5,670 nt of DNA from Clostridia bacterium (GTDB lineage: Bacteria > Bacillota > Clostridia > Oscillospirales > CAG-272). Location of the stretch: contig JAFTMF010000199.1 of assembly GCA_017452565.1 (NCBI GenBank), positions 1 to 5,670 on the forward strand, read 5' to 3'. Within the stretch, counting starts at the first letter, position 1; each line of letters starts with the position of its first letter. Of the stretch, positions 1 through 5,670 are shown in pieces. Both the position numbers and the translations under genes were made by a program. The notes under the pieces are model-generated. The model saw only the letters and a list, made by a program, of their open reading frames with translations. It was not told the DNA's origin and made no database searches.

Positions 1-2389
1 GGATGCCGCAATCCACGCCGTTGAGCACGAGGGTCGCGTTCTGCCCTACTCTGCCCAGATCTAAGAATACCCGACGTCCCTTCTTCACCGCATCAAAGCG
101 GAAGTTGTAGCGCATCTTACCCGAGAAATGGGGACGGCAGGAGGGCGCATTGATATTGAAGAAGTGCTCGAACTTCCCGCAGGGGATAAACTCACCCAGA
201 TTGTCATAATCGGCCAGCGCCAGCTCGAAGGCGGGTTCGATGGGAAGGCGCTTTGTGAAGGTCAGCTCATCCGGAAGACCTGCCCGATCGCCGAAGATCA
301 CGATCTGCGACTGATTGGGTAGCAGCTCCAGACGGAAGCTGCCGTCAGAGGTGTGACCGCTGACCTGAATATCGGACAGCAGATCCAGTCTTGCATAATC
401 GCCACTGCAGGGGAGCAGGACGGTGGTATCCACCGTCTTGGCGTAGTCCTCGTTGGCGAACATAAAGATGTCCTTGCCATCCCGGACGGCGTGATAGATC
501 CGCAGGAAGGGATAGCCCTCCTCCACCTGCACGTCGGTCATTCCTTTTGCACGCATCAGGGGAACCAGCTCGTCCAGCGGTACTGCTGTGCCTGCAAAGG
601 GCAGATTCTCGGGCAGAGCGTCTGCAAACCATACGGGCAAACCCTCCTCCTGCAATCTTTCCAGCAGATTCTGCAGAACTACAGGCAGATGATCGGCATA
701 GGGAACGATGAGGCAGTCGAATTGTTCCTCGGCAATCGCCAGACGGTGGTCAATCACCCGTCCGGTTTCGATGAGATCCGACGAAACGATATCGTAGTCG
801 ATGTGGGCATCGTAAAGTCTCGTGGCGATAGGCTCCATGGTCATCGCATTGCCATAACGGCTGGCCCACTCCCCTTCCATATGATAGAAGATAGCGGCGT
901 TGGCCTTGTGGGTAGCACCCAAGAGAAGGTGCGCCGCACGGTTAGTGTATGCCATCAATGCCGAGAATCCCTCGAAGCTGGGATCAACGCCCTCGGCTCC
1001 GAAATGCGGCGGGCAATCGTGATCGGGGAATTTAGTAGTAAAGGCGTGGGGAACGAAGTGATTGATGCCCCGTACCAACAGGTGATCCATCAGATACTTC
1101 ATCATTGGGGTGTCCTCGCCCCAGCCGTAAGCGCCGAAGACCTCGCACATCGCCCTTCCCTGCATAGCGGGGGTAAGGTGAGCCAGCGATGCACCCATCT
1201 TCGCCAGAATGTAGTGGAAGAAGTGACCGCCCGAAGTATTGGTAGCGCAGGTGCTGGTATGGATATAGTGATCCATTCCCGGCATCACCTGATGCAGAAC
1301 GATGTCAATGCCGCTCATATCCTGCCATTGCAGTGCGCGGAAGTAATGCCCTACACCGTAGCGCAGATGGCAGTTCATATCCTCGATAATATGGCCGATA
1401 TACCGCACGCCGTGAGCGTGGCACCAATCTGCCAGCTGCTTGGTGAAGCACTCGCTGTACAGCTTGGTGATGGCGTCCATATAGGCGAAGCGGATCTCCG
1501 CCTGCAGATCGCCGTTTTGATCGTCCTCGTACCACAGCAGATTGAAGTGGGGGATGGGATCAAATCCCAGTTTCTCCCGCATCATCGCCAGCACCGTCTC
1601 GTTCCAAGGAAGCGCCAATGCGTGCTTGCCGATTCTCGACTCATAGAAGCCGAAATCGAAGCGTTGTTGCTTGTAAATCTCGTTACCAAAACAGGGCTCG
1701 TCCGAGAAGAAGCCCATAAAGGTAGTTCCGAAATAGTCTTTGTAGTGCTCCCAATGGCTTTCGTACACCGCCTCGATCAGAACGTGCACCGAGTCGGGAT
1801 TGATCATATCAATGTATTCCCGTCTGCCGCCGGTGCGGGATTTATAGTAGAAGAAGATTCGCCACACACCCTCGGGAATGTCCCAAGTGAGGTAGCCGTC
1901 GTGGATGTAGGAGGAAACGTCAATGCCATCGTAGGCGCAGGTTTCATAGAAATCGGCGTTTCTGGGGTAGGCGTAAGCGCCCAGCAGAATATTCTCCTCG
2001 TTTTCGCCATCGTAGAGGATGGACGTATCTGCGGCAGGTCCTACCACGTCGATGTGCCGTTCAATCAGCTCCCATTGACGGAGATGGGGATACTTTTTCG
2101 CAATCAAGCCTGCGGCGTGACCCGTGGGGAATTTATCATCGTCCAGAAGCCAGACCTGCATTCCCAGCTTGCGGGCTTCCTCTAAAATCAGATCCATATC
2201 CCGCCACCAGGTTTCCCCCACAAAATCGGGGTGCGGACGGGATTCTACGCACAGTGCGCGGCATCCGCTATCGTAAATCCGCTTCACTTGCTCGGGAATG
2301 TGCTCGTAATGATCGCCGTGCTGCCAATAAAAGGGAAGCAGGTAATTGCTCTCGTTGTGACGAAGAACGTCGGAAAGTCGGGTATCCAT
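1..2389 (-). CDS. GH106-like glycoside hydrolase (alpha-L-rhamnosidase superfamily), C-terminus cut by window edge
   Basis: The reading frame is open for 796 codons from the ATG at 2389-2387 to the left edge, with no stop in the window. GGAGG at 2399-2395 lies 5 nt before the ATG. The protein starts with a TIM-barrel-like region: NYLLPFYWQHGD (residues 15-26), then VWLLDDDKFPTGHAAG (79-94), matching the W-x-Y-D-E-x-x-x-P-S-G segment of GH106. Further family landmarks are GFFSDEP (226-232), RYIGHIIED (329-337), CEVFGAYGW (415-423) and GINHFVPH (441-448). Candidate catalytic carboxylates are E231, E336/D337 and E416. From about residue 720 a beta-sandwich sugar-binding module begins, with RVFLDLGRVG and LVLNGVDCG near the cut end. 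There is no signal peptide, so it should be cytoplasmic. GH106 enzymes are inverting alpha-L-rhamnosidases, but this is a divergent member and the substrate is inferred. It is transcribed divergently from the GH42 gene. The family fold is fairly sure; the exact specificity is not. Confidence 0.82.
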   Translation of the reverse strand, partial: MDTRLSDVLRHNESNYLLPFYWQHGDHYEHIPEQVKRIYDSGCRALCVESRPHPDFVGETWWRDMDLILEEARKLGMQVWLLDDDKFPTGHAAGLIAKKYPHLRQWELIERHIDVVGPAADTSILYDGENEENILLGAYAYPRNADFYETCAYDGIDVSSYIHDGYLTWDIPEGVWRIFFYYKSRTGGRREYIDMINPDSVHVLIEAVYESHWEHYKDYFGTTFMGFFSDEPCFGNEIYKQQRFDFGFYESRIGKHALALPWNETVLAMMREKLGFDPIPHFNLLWYEDDQNGDLQAEIRFAYMDAITKLYSECFTKQLADWCHAHGVRYIGHIIEDMNCHLRYGVGHYFRALQWQDMSGIDIVLHQVMPGMDHYIHTSTCATNTSGGHFFHYILAKMGASLAHLTPAMQGRAMCEVFGAYGWGEDTPMMKYLMDHLLVRGINHFVPHAFTTKFPDHDCPPHFGAEGVDPSFEGFSALMAYTNRAAHLLLGATHKANAAIFYHMEGEWASRYGNAMTMEPIATRLYDAHIDYDIVSSDLIETGRVIDHRLAIAEEQFDCLIVPYADHLPVVLQNLLERLQEEGLPVWFADALPENLPFAGTAVPLDELVPLMRAKGMTDVQVEEGYPFLRIYHAVRDGKDIFMFANEDYAKTVDTTVLLPCSGDYARLDLLSDIQVSGHTSDGSFRLELLPNQSQIVIFGDRAGLPDELTFTKRLPIEPAFELALADYDNLGEFIPCGKFEHFFNINAPSCRPHFSGKMRYNFRFDAVKKGRRVFLDLGRVGQNATLVLNGVDCGI

Positions 2390-2393
2390 TTGT

Positions 2394-2399
2394 ACCTCC
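2394..2399 (-). promoter_or_regulatory. Ribosome binding site of the GH106-like gene
   Basis: The minus strand reads GGAGGT followed by ACAA and then ATG. It is a near-perfect Shine-Dalgarno match with somewhat short spacing, and it fixes the start at 2389. Confidence 0.85.
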
Positions 2400-2419
2400 A
2401 AAACTATGAGTATATCTTT

Positions 2420-2448
2420 ATTATAGCGCATTCGGCAAAAGATTGGAA
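2420..2448 (-). promoter_or_regulatory. Promoter of the GH106-like gene
   Basis: A perfect TATAAT -10 box lies on the minus strand at 2425-2420. With 17-bp spacing the -35 hexamer is TTCCAA (2448-2443), a poor match to TTGACA, which may mean dependence on an activator. Transcription would begin near 2413, giving a leader of about 24 nt before the ATG. Confidence 0.65.
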
Positions 2449-2454
2449 CACATT

Positions 2455-2482
2455 TATTGCTGTTTTACTAAAAAATATTGCT
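2455..2482. repeat. Direct repeat TATTGCT, 21 bp apart, between the two promoters
   Basis: TATTGCT is present at 2455-2461 and at 2476-2482, a 21-bp offset, so both copies face the same side of the helix. They sit between the two -35 regions (2443-2448 and 2499-2504). The layout resembles tandem half-sites of an AraC-type regulator, but seven bases is short and no regulator gene is in view. Confidence 0.25.
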
Positions 2483-2498
2483 CCCTTCCCATCTTCTC

Positions 2499-2527
2499 TT
2501 GTAAATTAGGTACAAATATGCTATAAT
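2499..2527 (+). promoter_or_regulatory. Promoter of the GH42 gene
   Basis: TTGTAA (2499-2504) and TATAAT (2522-2527) are separated by exactly 17 bp, and TG at 2519-2520 makes an extended -10. This is a strong housekeeping sigma-factor promoter. Transcription would start near 2534, leaving a leader of about 34 nt. Confidence 0.8.
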
Positions 2528-2554
2528 CAAGTATATCTTTCCGAACAGAATGTA

Positions 2555-2559
2555 AGGAG
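2555..2559 (+). promoter_or_regulatory. Ribosome binding site of the GH42 gene
   Basis: AGGAG lies 8 nt before the ATG at 2568, which is ideal spacing and supports this start codon. Confidence 0.85.
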
Positions 2560-2567
2560 AACCTATT

Positions 2568-4544
2568 ATGAAAAAAATCTATTTGGGCGCAAACTATTAT
2601 CCCGAGGACTGGGATGAGAGCTGTATTGACGAAGATATCGTCAAAATGAAGGAATGCGGCTTTAACGTCGTGCGCATCGGCGAATTTGCTTGGAAAAAGG
2701 ACGAGCCTCGGGAGGGCGAATTCGATTTCGCTTGGCTCCATCGGGTAGTGGACAAGATGCGGGATGCAGGCATCTCGGTGATTATGGGCACGCCTACCGC
2801 TACTCCGCCCAATTGGCTCTATCGGAAGTATCCCGATATGGCAACCCTCTCCCCTTCCGGTGTGCGCACCTCCCACGGCGGCCGCCGTCATTGCTGCTCC
2901 TGCCATCCCGAGTATTTGCGCTACTCTGCCATCATCGTGGAGAAGCTGGCCCGGGAATTCGGAGACGATCCCGCCATCATCGGCTGGCAGATCGACAACG
3001 AGATCTATCCTTGGGAGCCGGGCTGTACTTGTCAATATTGCCAAGATGCCTTCCACGCTCATCTTGCCGAGAAATACGGCAGCGTGGAGGAGATCAACCG
3101 CGCGTGGAATCTGAATCTCTTCAGCCAAGCCTACGATGCCATCGAGGACATCCCCGTTCCCTTTAATACTTGGCACAATCCCCACATCACTATGGAATGG
3201 TATCTGTCCCAGTCCGAGAATCACGTTCGATTCGTGCATATGCAGTCTGCCATCCTCAAGAAGTACACCAACGCTCCCATCGGCACCGATACGATGCCTG
3301 TAAACGGCATTGACTACCGCCGACTCAACGATCCTATGGACGTGGCGCAGTTCAACCACTACAACGTGGGACACAATCTGCTGGATGCCGCTCGGTGGAT
3401 GGATTATATGAAGCATTTCACCAAAATCCCCTTCTGGAATACCGAAACCCAGCCCTGCTGGAACGGTTCCACCGCACAGGGACATCCTCTGCAGCCCGAA
3501 GGATTCATCTATATGAACACTTGGCTGCCCATTATGCTGGGCGGAGGCGCTAACCTCTATTGGCTGTGGCGCACCCATTGGGCAGGTCACGAGCTGATGC
3601 ACGGTGCCGTGCTGGACACCTCCGGCCGATACACCTACGCCAATTCCGAGATTCGCCATGCCGCCGCAGATTTTAACAAATTGGAGGATCTGCTCCTCTC
3701 CGCACCGCCCGTCAGCGATACGGCAATCCATTTCTCCAGCCTCAACTGGTGGATCCGCAAGAGCCAATCCATCAACGATGCCGTAGGCGATAACGGCGCC
3801 ATCATTCAGGAGTTCTATACCAAGCTGCTGAAGGCGGGCATCCACGCTGACGTCATCGACCCTGCAGAAGATATGGATCGGTACAAGCTGATCTTCTCCC
3901 CCACGGCGTACACGCTGGAGGAGGCTGATTTCCGCAGCCGCATCACCCGGTGGGTGGAAAACGGCGGCACTTGGGTGGTAGGACCTCTGTCCGATATCCG
4001 CACCGCCATCGGCACCAAATACAAGACCTCCCCCTACGGCTTCCTGGAAGAGCTTTGCGGCGTTCGCCTCTCCTACATCCTCCCCGACGATCAGGGACAA
4101 CTACGTCTCACCAACGAGCTGGGCGAAGAAGTGCGGGGCAGCCGCAGCTACGAGCTGTTCGAGGGCGGCGAGTTTGAAAAGCTGTTGACCGTTACCACGG
4201 GACACACCGCCCTCATCGGCAAGCACCCTGCTCTTTGCTGCACGAGAGGAAAGGGCAAGATCATCCTGCTGGGCACCTTCCCCGAGGAGGGCGAATTCCT
4301 GCGGATTGCAAGAAAGGCCGCCGATTATGCAGGCGCAGTCCTGCACACCGTCACCGACGGCGCTATGATCACCCGCCGCGAGGGAGACGGACGCGCCTTC
4401 GAGATCGCCGCTGCCATCGGAGGCAAGGATTGCGAATACCGCTTCGACGGTCTGCGAAAGGATCTGCTCACCGATCGGGTTTATGACGGCTGCATCCAAT
4501 TAAAGCCCTATCAGATTGCGGTATTGGAAACCGTAACGGAATAA
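2568..4544 (+). CDS. Beta-galactosidase, glycoside hydrolase family 42
   Basis: A complete 658-residue protein of normal length for GH42, which hydrolyses terminal beta-D-galactosides with retention. It opens with YLGANYYPEDW (residues 5-15), the usual family N-terminus. The acid/base glutamate is E145 in WQIDNE (140-145), and the nucleophile is E293 in WNTETQPCWNG (290-300). A zinc site is complete: C110 in GRRHCC, plus C153, C155 and C158 in GCTCQYC, matching the cysteine spacing known from the Thermus A4 enzyme. The TIM barrel covers about 1-375, a trimerisation domain of flavodoxin-like type about 385-590, and a small beta domain about 600-658. No signal peptide is present, so it acts in the cytoplasm on imported oligosaccharides. 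It has its own promoter and ribosome binding site and runs divergently from the GH106-like gene. No clear terminator follows its stop. Substrate (lactose, galactan or arabinogalactan fragments) cannot be read from the sequence. Confidence 0.96.
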   Translation: MKKIYLGANYYPEDWDESCIDEDIVKMKECGFNVVRIGEFAWKKDEPREGEFDFAWLHRVVDKMRDAGISVIMGTPTATPPNWLYRKYPDMATLSPSGVRTSHGGRRHCCSCHPEYLRYSAIIVEKLAREFGDDPAIIGWQIDNEIYPWEPGCTCQYCQDAFHAHLAEKYGSVEEINRAWNLNLFSQAYDAIEDIPVPFNTWHNPHITMEWYLSQSENHVRFVHMQSAILKKYTNAPIGTDTMPVNGIDYRRLNDPMDVAQFNHYNVGHNLLDAARWMDYMKHFTKIPFWNTETQPCWNGSTAQGHPLQPEGFIYMNTWLPIMLGGGANLYWLWRTHWAGHELMHGAVLDTSGRYTYANSEIRHAAADFNKLEDLLLSAPPVSDTAIHFSSLNWWIRKSQSINDAVGDNGAIIQEFYTKLLKAGIHADVIDPAEDMDRYKLIFSPTAYTLEEADFRSRITRWVENGGTWVVGPLSDIRTAIGTKYKTSPYGFLEELCGVRLSYILPDDQGQLRLTNELGEEVRGSRSYELFEGGEFEKLLTVTTGHTALIGKHPALCCTRGKGKIILLGTFPEEGEFLRIARKAADYAGAVLHTVTDGAMITRREGDGRAFEIAAAIGGKDCEYRFDGLRKDLLTDRVYDGCIQLKPYQIAVLETVTE

Positions 4545-4571
4545 AATTAAATTCCAAAAGCACCAAAATCA

Positions 4572-4600
4572 TTGCAAAATCGGCCTCAAAGTGCTATAAT
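4572..4600 (+). promoter_or_regulatory. Promoter of the nucleotidyltransferase gene
   Basis: TTGCAA (4572-4577) and TATAAT (4595-4600) are 17 bp apart, with TG at 4592-4593 giving an extended -10. The TGCTATAAT string is identical to that of the GH42 promoter. Transcription would begin near 4607, downstream of the first in-frame ATG at 4603, which rules that ATG out for this promoter. Confidence 0.78.
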
Positions 4601-4625
4601 AAATGCATCTAAATCCTACCGAAAC

Positions 4626-4629
4626 GGAG
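4626..4629 (+). promoter_or_regulatory. Ribosome binding site that decides the nucleotidyltransferase start
   Basis: GGAG at 4626-4629 lies 9 nt before a TTG at 4639 but directly abuts the in-frame ATG at 4630, leaving no room for initiation there. No other Shine-Dalgarno-like sequence serves the ATG codons at 4603 or 4630. Confidence 0.65.
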
Positions 4630-4638
4630 ATGATCCCA

Positions 4639-5481
4639 TTGACCGATGCCGAGCTTTTCAAAAAAGCGCTGGAGGCAAGAAAACTCCGGCAAACCCAAAC
4701 TGCCGCCACCGAGGGAATGCATAGCGTCATTCTGAAAGAACTGCAAGAGATTGAACAGCGGCAAAAGGTCAAAATCCTGCACTGCATCGAATCGGGTAGC
4801 CGCGCTTGGGGCTTTGCCTCTCCCGACAGCGATTACGACGTGCGATTTATCTACGTCCGCCCTATGGAGCACTATCTCCGTCTCGATCAGACGAGAGACG
4901 TCATCCAGTGGCAGCTGGACGATACGCTGGACATCAACGGCTGGGATTTACAGAAGGCACTCACCCTATTGCACAAATCCAATCCCACGCTCTTTGAATG
5001 GAACTCCTCTCCCATCGTCTACAAGACCACCGAAGAGTGGCAGAAAATCGCCGAGATCATCAATCGGTATTTTGTTGCCAAATCGGGATTGTATCACTAT
5101 CTCAGCACCGCCAAGAGCAACTATCGGGAGTATCTCAAAGGCGACGTGGTTCGCCTGAAGAAATATTTTTACGTGCTCAGACCCCTTTTGGCCTGCAAAT
5201 GGATTCTCGCAAAGGGCACGCCTCCTCCGATGGAGTTTTCCGTCTTGATGGAGGAGTATTTGGACGAGGCCATCAAGCCCGACGTACAAAAGCTGCTGGA
5301 TATCAAGATGAACACCCCCGAAATCACCGAAGGTAAGAAAATAGATCGTGTCAACGAGTATCTGGAGCGGACAATGGAGGAAATGGAAGCCGCCATTGAC
5401 GCCCTTCCCCCAAGCGGTGCACAAGGCTGGGATGAGCTGAACGCATTGTTCTTGGAAATCGTCCGATCATCATCGAAGTAA
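4639..5481 (+). CDS. RlaP/YcgL-type nucleotidyltransferase (DNA polymerase beta superfamily)
   Basis: The protein is 280 residues from the TTG start; the frame stays open upstream, so ATG at 4603 would give 292. The nucleotidyltransferase motif GSRAWGFASPDSDYDVR is at residues 53-69, with GS (53-54) and the metal-binding pair D65 and D67. A third carboxylate is probably in DINGWD (98-103). Other conserved-looking blocks are NPTLFEWNSSP (115-125) and a YFYVLRPLLA helix (176-185). This arrangement matches the predicted nucleotidyltransferase family of B. subtilis YcgL, also called RlaP and proposed from gene neighbourhoods to work in RNA repair. The nucleotide used and its target are unknown. 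There is no RNA ligase beside it, no signal peptide and no membrane segment. It has its own promoter, so it is not obligately co-transcribed with GH42, though readthrough is possible. The family call is firm; the function is not. Confidence 0.85.
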   Translation: MTDAELFKKALEARKLRQTQTAATEGMHSVILKELQEIEQRQKVKILHCIESGSRAWGFASPDSDYDVRFIYVRPMEHYLRLDQTRDVIQWQLDDTLDINGWDLQKALTLLHKSNPTLFEWNSSPIVYKTTEEWQKIAEIINRYFVAKSGLYHYLSTAKSNYREYLKGDVVRLKKYFYVLRPLLACKWILAKGTPPPMEFSVLMEEYLDEAIKPDVQKLLDIKMNTPEITEGKKIDRVNEYLERTMEEMEAAIDALPPSGAQGWDELNALFLEIVRSSSK

Positions 5482-5485
5482 GAAA

Positions 5486-5505
5486 AAGACGCCCGAGGGT
5501 GTGTT
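5486..5505 (+). terminator. Weak or damaged hairpin just after the nucleotidyltransferase stop
   Basis: An A-run precedes GACGCC-CGAG-GGTGT, which can form a five-pair stem (one G-U pair) around a CGAG loop. The T-tract that should mirror the A-run is missing: the sequence continues GTTCCAA. It may be the remnant of a terminator, or chance. Confidence 0.3.
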
Positions 5506-5534
5506 CCAATAAGACAGTATAATAAGTTTGGGGT

Positions 5535-5570
5535 AAACGGCATGATTCGTCATGCCGTTTTTCCCTTTTG
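5535..5570 (+). terminator. Rho-independent terminator
   Basis: AAACGGCATGA (5535-5545), loop TTCG, and TCATGCCGTTT (5550-5560) form a perfect 11-bp stem, followed by T-rich sequence TTTTTCCCTTTT. It would end transcription coming from the nucleotidyltransferase. On the minus strand the stem is followed by TTTACCCC, so termination of the recombinase there would be weaker. The recombinase stop codon lies inside the right arm. Confidence 0.85.
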
Positions 5571-5670
5571 AATGTCATAGAGTAAATTGGCGGGAAGAAT
5601 ACCGATGTAGTTATAACTGATTTCTACATCCTGCACTCTGTGTCCGCTTGACTTGTCCGGTGCGTGAACA
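5550..5670 (-). CDS. Large serine recombinase, C-terminal end only (mobile-element integrase)
   Basis: Reading the minus strand from the right edge gives 39 residues before a TGA at 5552-5550, beginning VHAPDKSSGHR and continuing to YNYIGILP, then KGKTA. The pattern H-A-x-D-K-S-S-G-x-R, then Q-x-x-x-I-x-Y-N-x-I-G, is the characteristic tail of Clostridia large serine recombinases (Tn4451 TnpX-like, with a C-terminal DUF4368-type region). These proteins excise and insert conjugative or mobilisable elements through a serine-DNA intermediate. The catalytic N-terminus lies outside the window, so completeness cannot be judged. The gene runs convergently to the nucleotidyltransferase, with its end in the terminator hairpin. 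Such genes usually sit at one end of their element, so a boundary is expected nearby. The alternative is a relic C-terminal fragment. Confidence 0.75.
   Translation of the reverse strand, partial: VHAPDKSSGHRVQDVEISYNYIGILPANLLYDIQKGKTA

Larger units (their letters stand above)
2388..2517. repeat. Inverted repeat ATTTGTACCT / AGGTACAAAT
   Basis: ATTTGTACCT at 2388-2397 covers the ribosome binding site and start of the GH106-like gene. Its exact complement AGGTACAAAT is at 2508-2517, in the spacer of the GH42 promoter. The arms are 110 bp apart, so a transcript hairpin is unlikely. Two copies of a protein-binding site or chance are both possible. Confidence 0.25.
2409..2540. repeat. Direct repeat AGTATATCTTT, one copy at each divergent promoter
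   Basis: The 11-mer AGTATATCTTT occurs at 2409-2419 and again at 2530-2540 on the plus strand. Each copy lies directly downstream of a TATAAT box: the first beside the minus-strand -10 at 2420-2425, the second just after the plus-strand -10 at 2522-2527. Both would therefore overlap a transcription start. An exact 11-mer repeat inside a 178-bp region is unlikely by chance but not excluded in AT-rich DNA. A shared repressor site is an inference. Confidence 0.4.

Noticed and set aside
353..2185. 610-residue plus-strand ORF opposite the GH106-like gene
   Set aside because: The minus-strand frame has clear family motifs, a ribosome binding site and a promoter. The plus-strand product has no recognisable motif and the low-complexity G/V/I-rich look of antisense translation; it is open only because the real gene rarely uses TTA, CTA or TCA codons.
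2690..3166. Plus-strand ORF of 158 residues inside GH42
   Set aside because: It is out of frame within the GH42 gene, arginine/serine-rich as expected for a shifted frame, and has no ribosome binding site.
2454..4100. 548-residue minus-strand ORF opposite the GH42 gene, continuing as another ORF at 4101-4499
   Set aside because: It mirrors the coding frame of a confidently identified GH42 enzyme and has no family motif. Its 3' end runs into the promoter region. It is an antisense shadow produced by codon bias.
4559..4595. AGCAC ... GTGCT inverted repeat after GH42 as a terminator
   Set aside because: The stem is five pairs with a loop of about 27 nt and no T-tract, and its right arm overlaps the next promoter. 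GH42 has no convincing terminator here.
2442..5511. TGTGTTCCAAT shared between the GH106-like promoter (minus strand, 2452-2442) and 5501-5511
   Set aside because: Exact 11-mers shared between two places on either strand are expected several times by chance in a window of this size, and the second copy has no suitably spaced -10.
5518..5523. TATAAT after the nucleotidyltransferase as a promoter
   Set aside because: There is no -35-like hexamer at 16-18 bp, no extended TG, and a terminator hairpin follows within 12 bp with no plus-strand gene to express.

Overview
The window looks like chromosomal DNA from a Gram-positive anaerobe, most likely a gut or rumen Clostridia member (Oscillospiraceae/Lachnospiraceae-like). 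The reasons are strong GGAG-type ribosome binding sites, AT-rich promoters with TATAAT boxes, glycoside hydrolases without signal peptides, and a Clostridia-type serine recombinase at the right edge. This assignment is inference from style and gene content; no taxonomic marker gene is present.

Layout. Bases 1-2389 (minus strand) hold the first 796 codons of a GH106-like glycoside hydrolase (alpha-L-rhamnosidase superfamily), whose C-terminus lies beyond the left edge. Bases 2390-2567 are a divergent promoter region with a TATAAT box for each side and several short repeats that could be shared operators. Bases 2568-4544 (plus) encode a complete cytoplasmic GH42 beta-galactosidase with both catalytic glutamates and the four-cysteine zinc site. 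A short gap (4545-4638) carries its own promoter. Next comes a nucleotidyltransferase of the RlaP/YcgL type (DNA polymerase beta superfamily), ending at 5481. The promoter position and the ribosome binding site favour a TTG start at 4639 over the upstream ATG codons. Bases 5535-5570 form a strong rho-independent terminator. Bases 5550-5670 (minus) encode the last 39 residues of a large serine recombinase entering from the right, so a mobile element probably begins close to the end of the nucleotidyltransferase gene.

How the genes fit together. The divergent GH106-like and GH42 genes form a small carbohydrate-degradation locus. If the GH106-like enzyme removes L-rhamnose (or a related deoxysugar) and GH42 removes beta-galactose, the pair would suit imported pectic or arabinogalactan oligosaccharides. 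No transporter or regulator is visible here. The nucleotidyltransferase appears independently transcribed and functionally unrelated. The recombinase marks an element boundary. No clear new multi-gene system is visible; the best leads are the shared operator-like repeats, the mis-callable start of the nucleotidyltransferase, and the possible insertion junction at about 5500.
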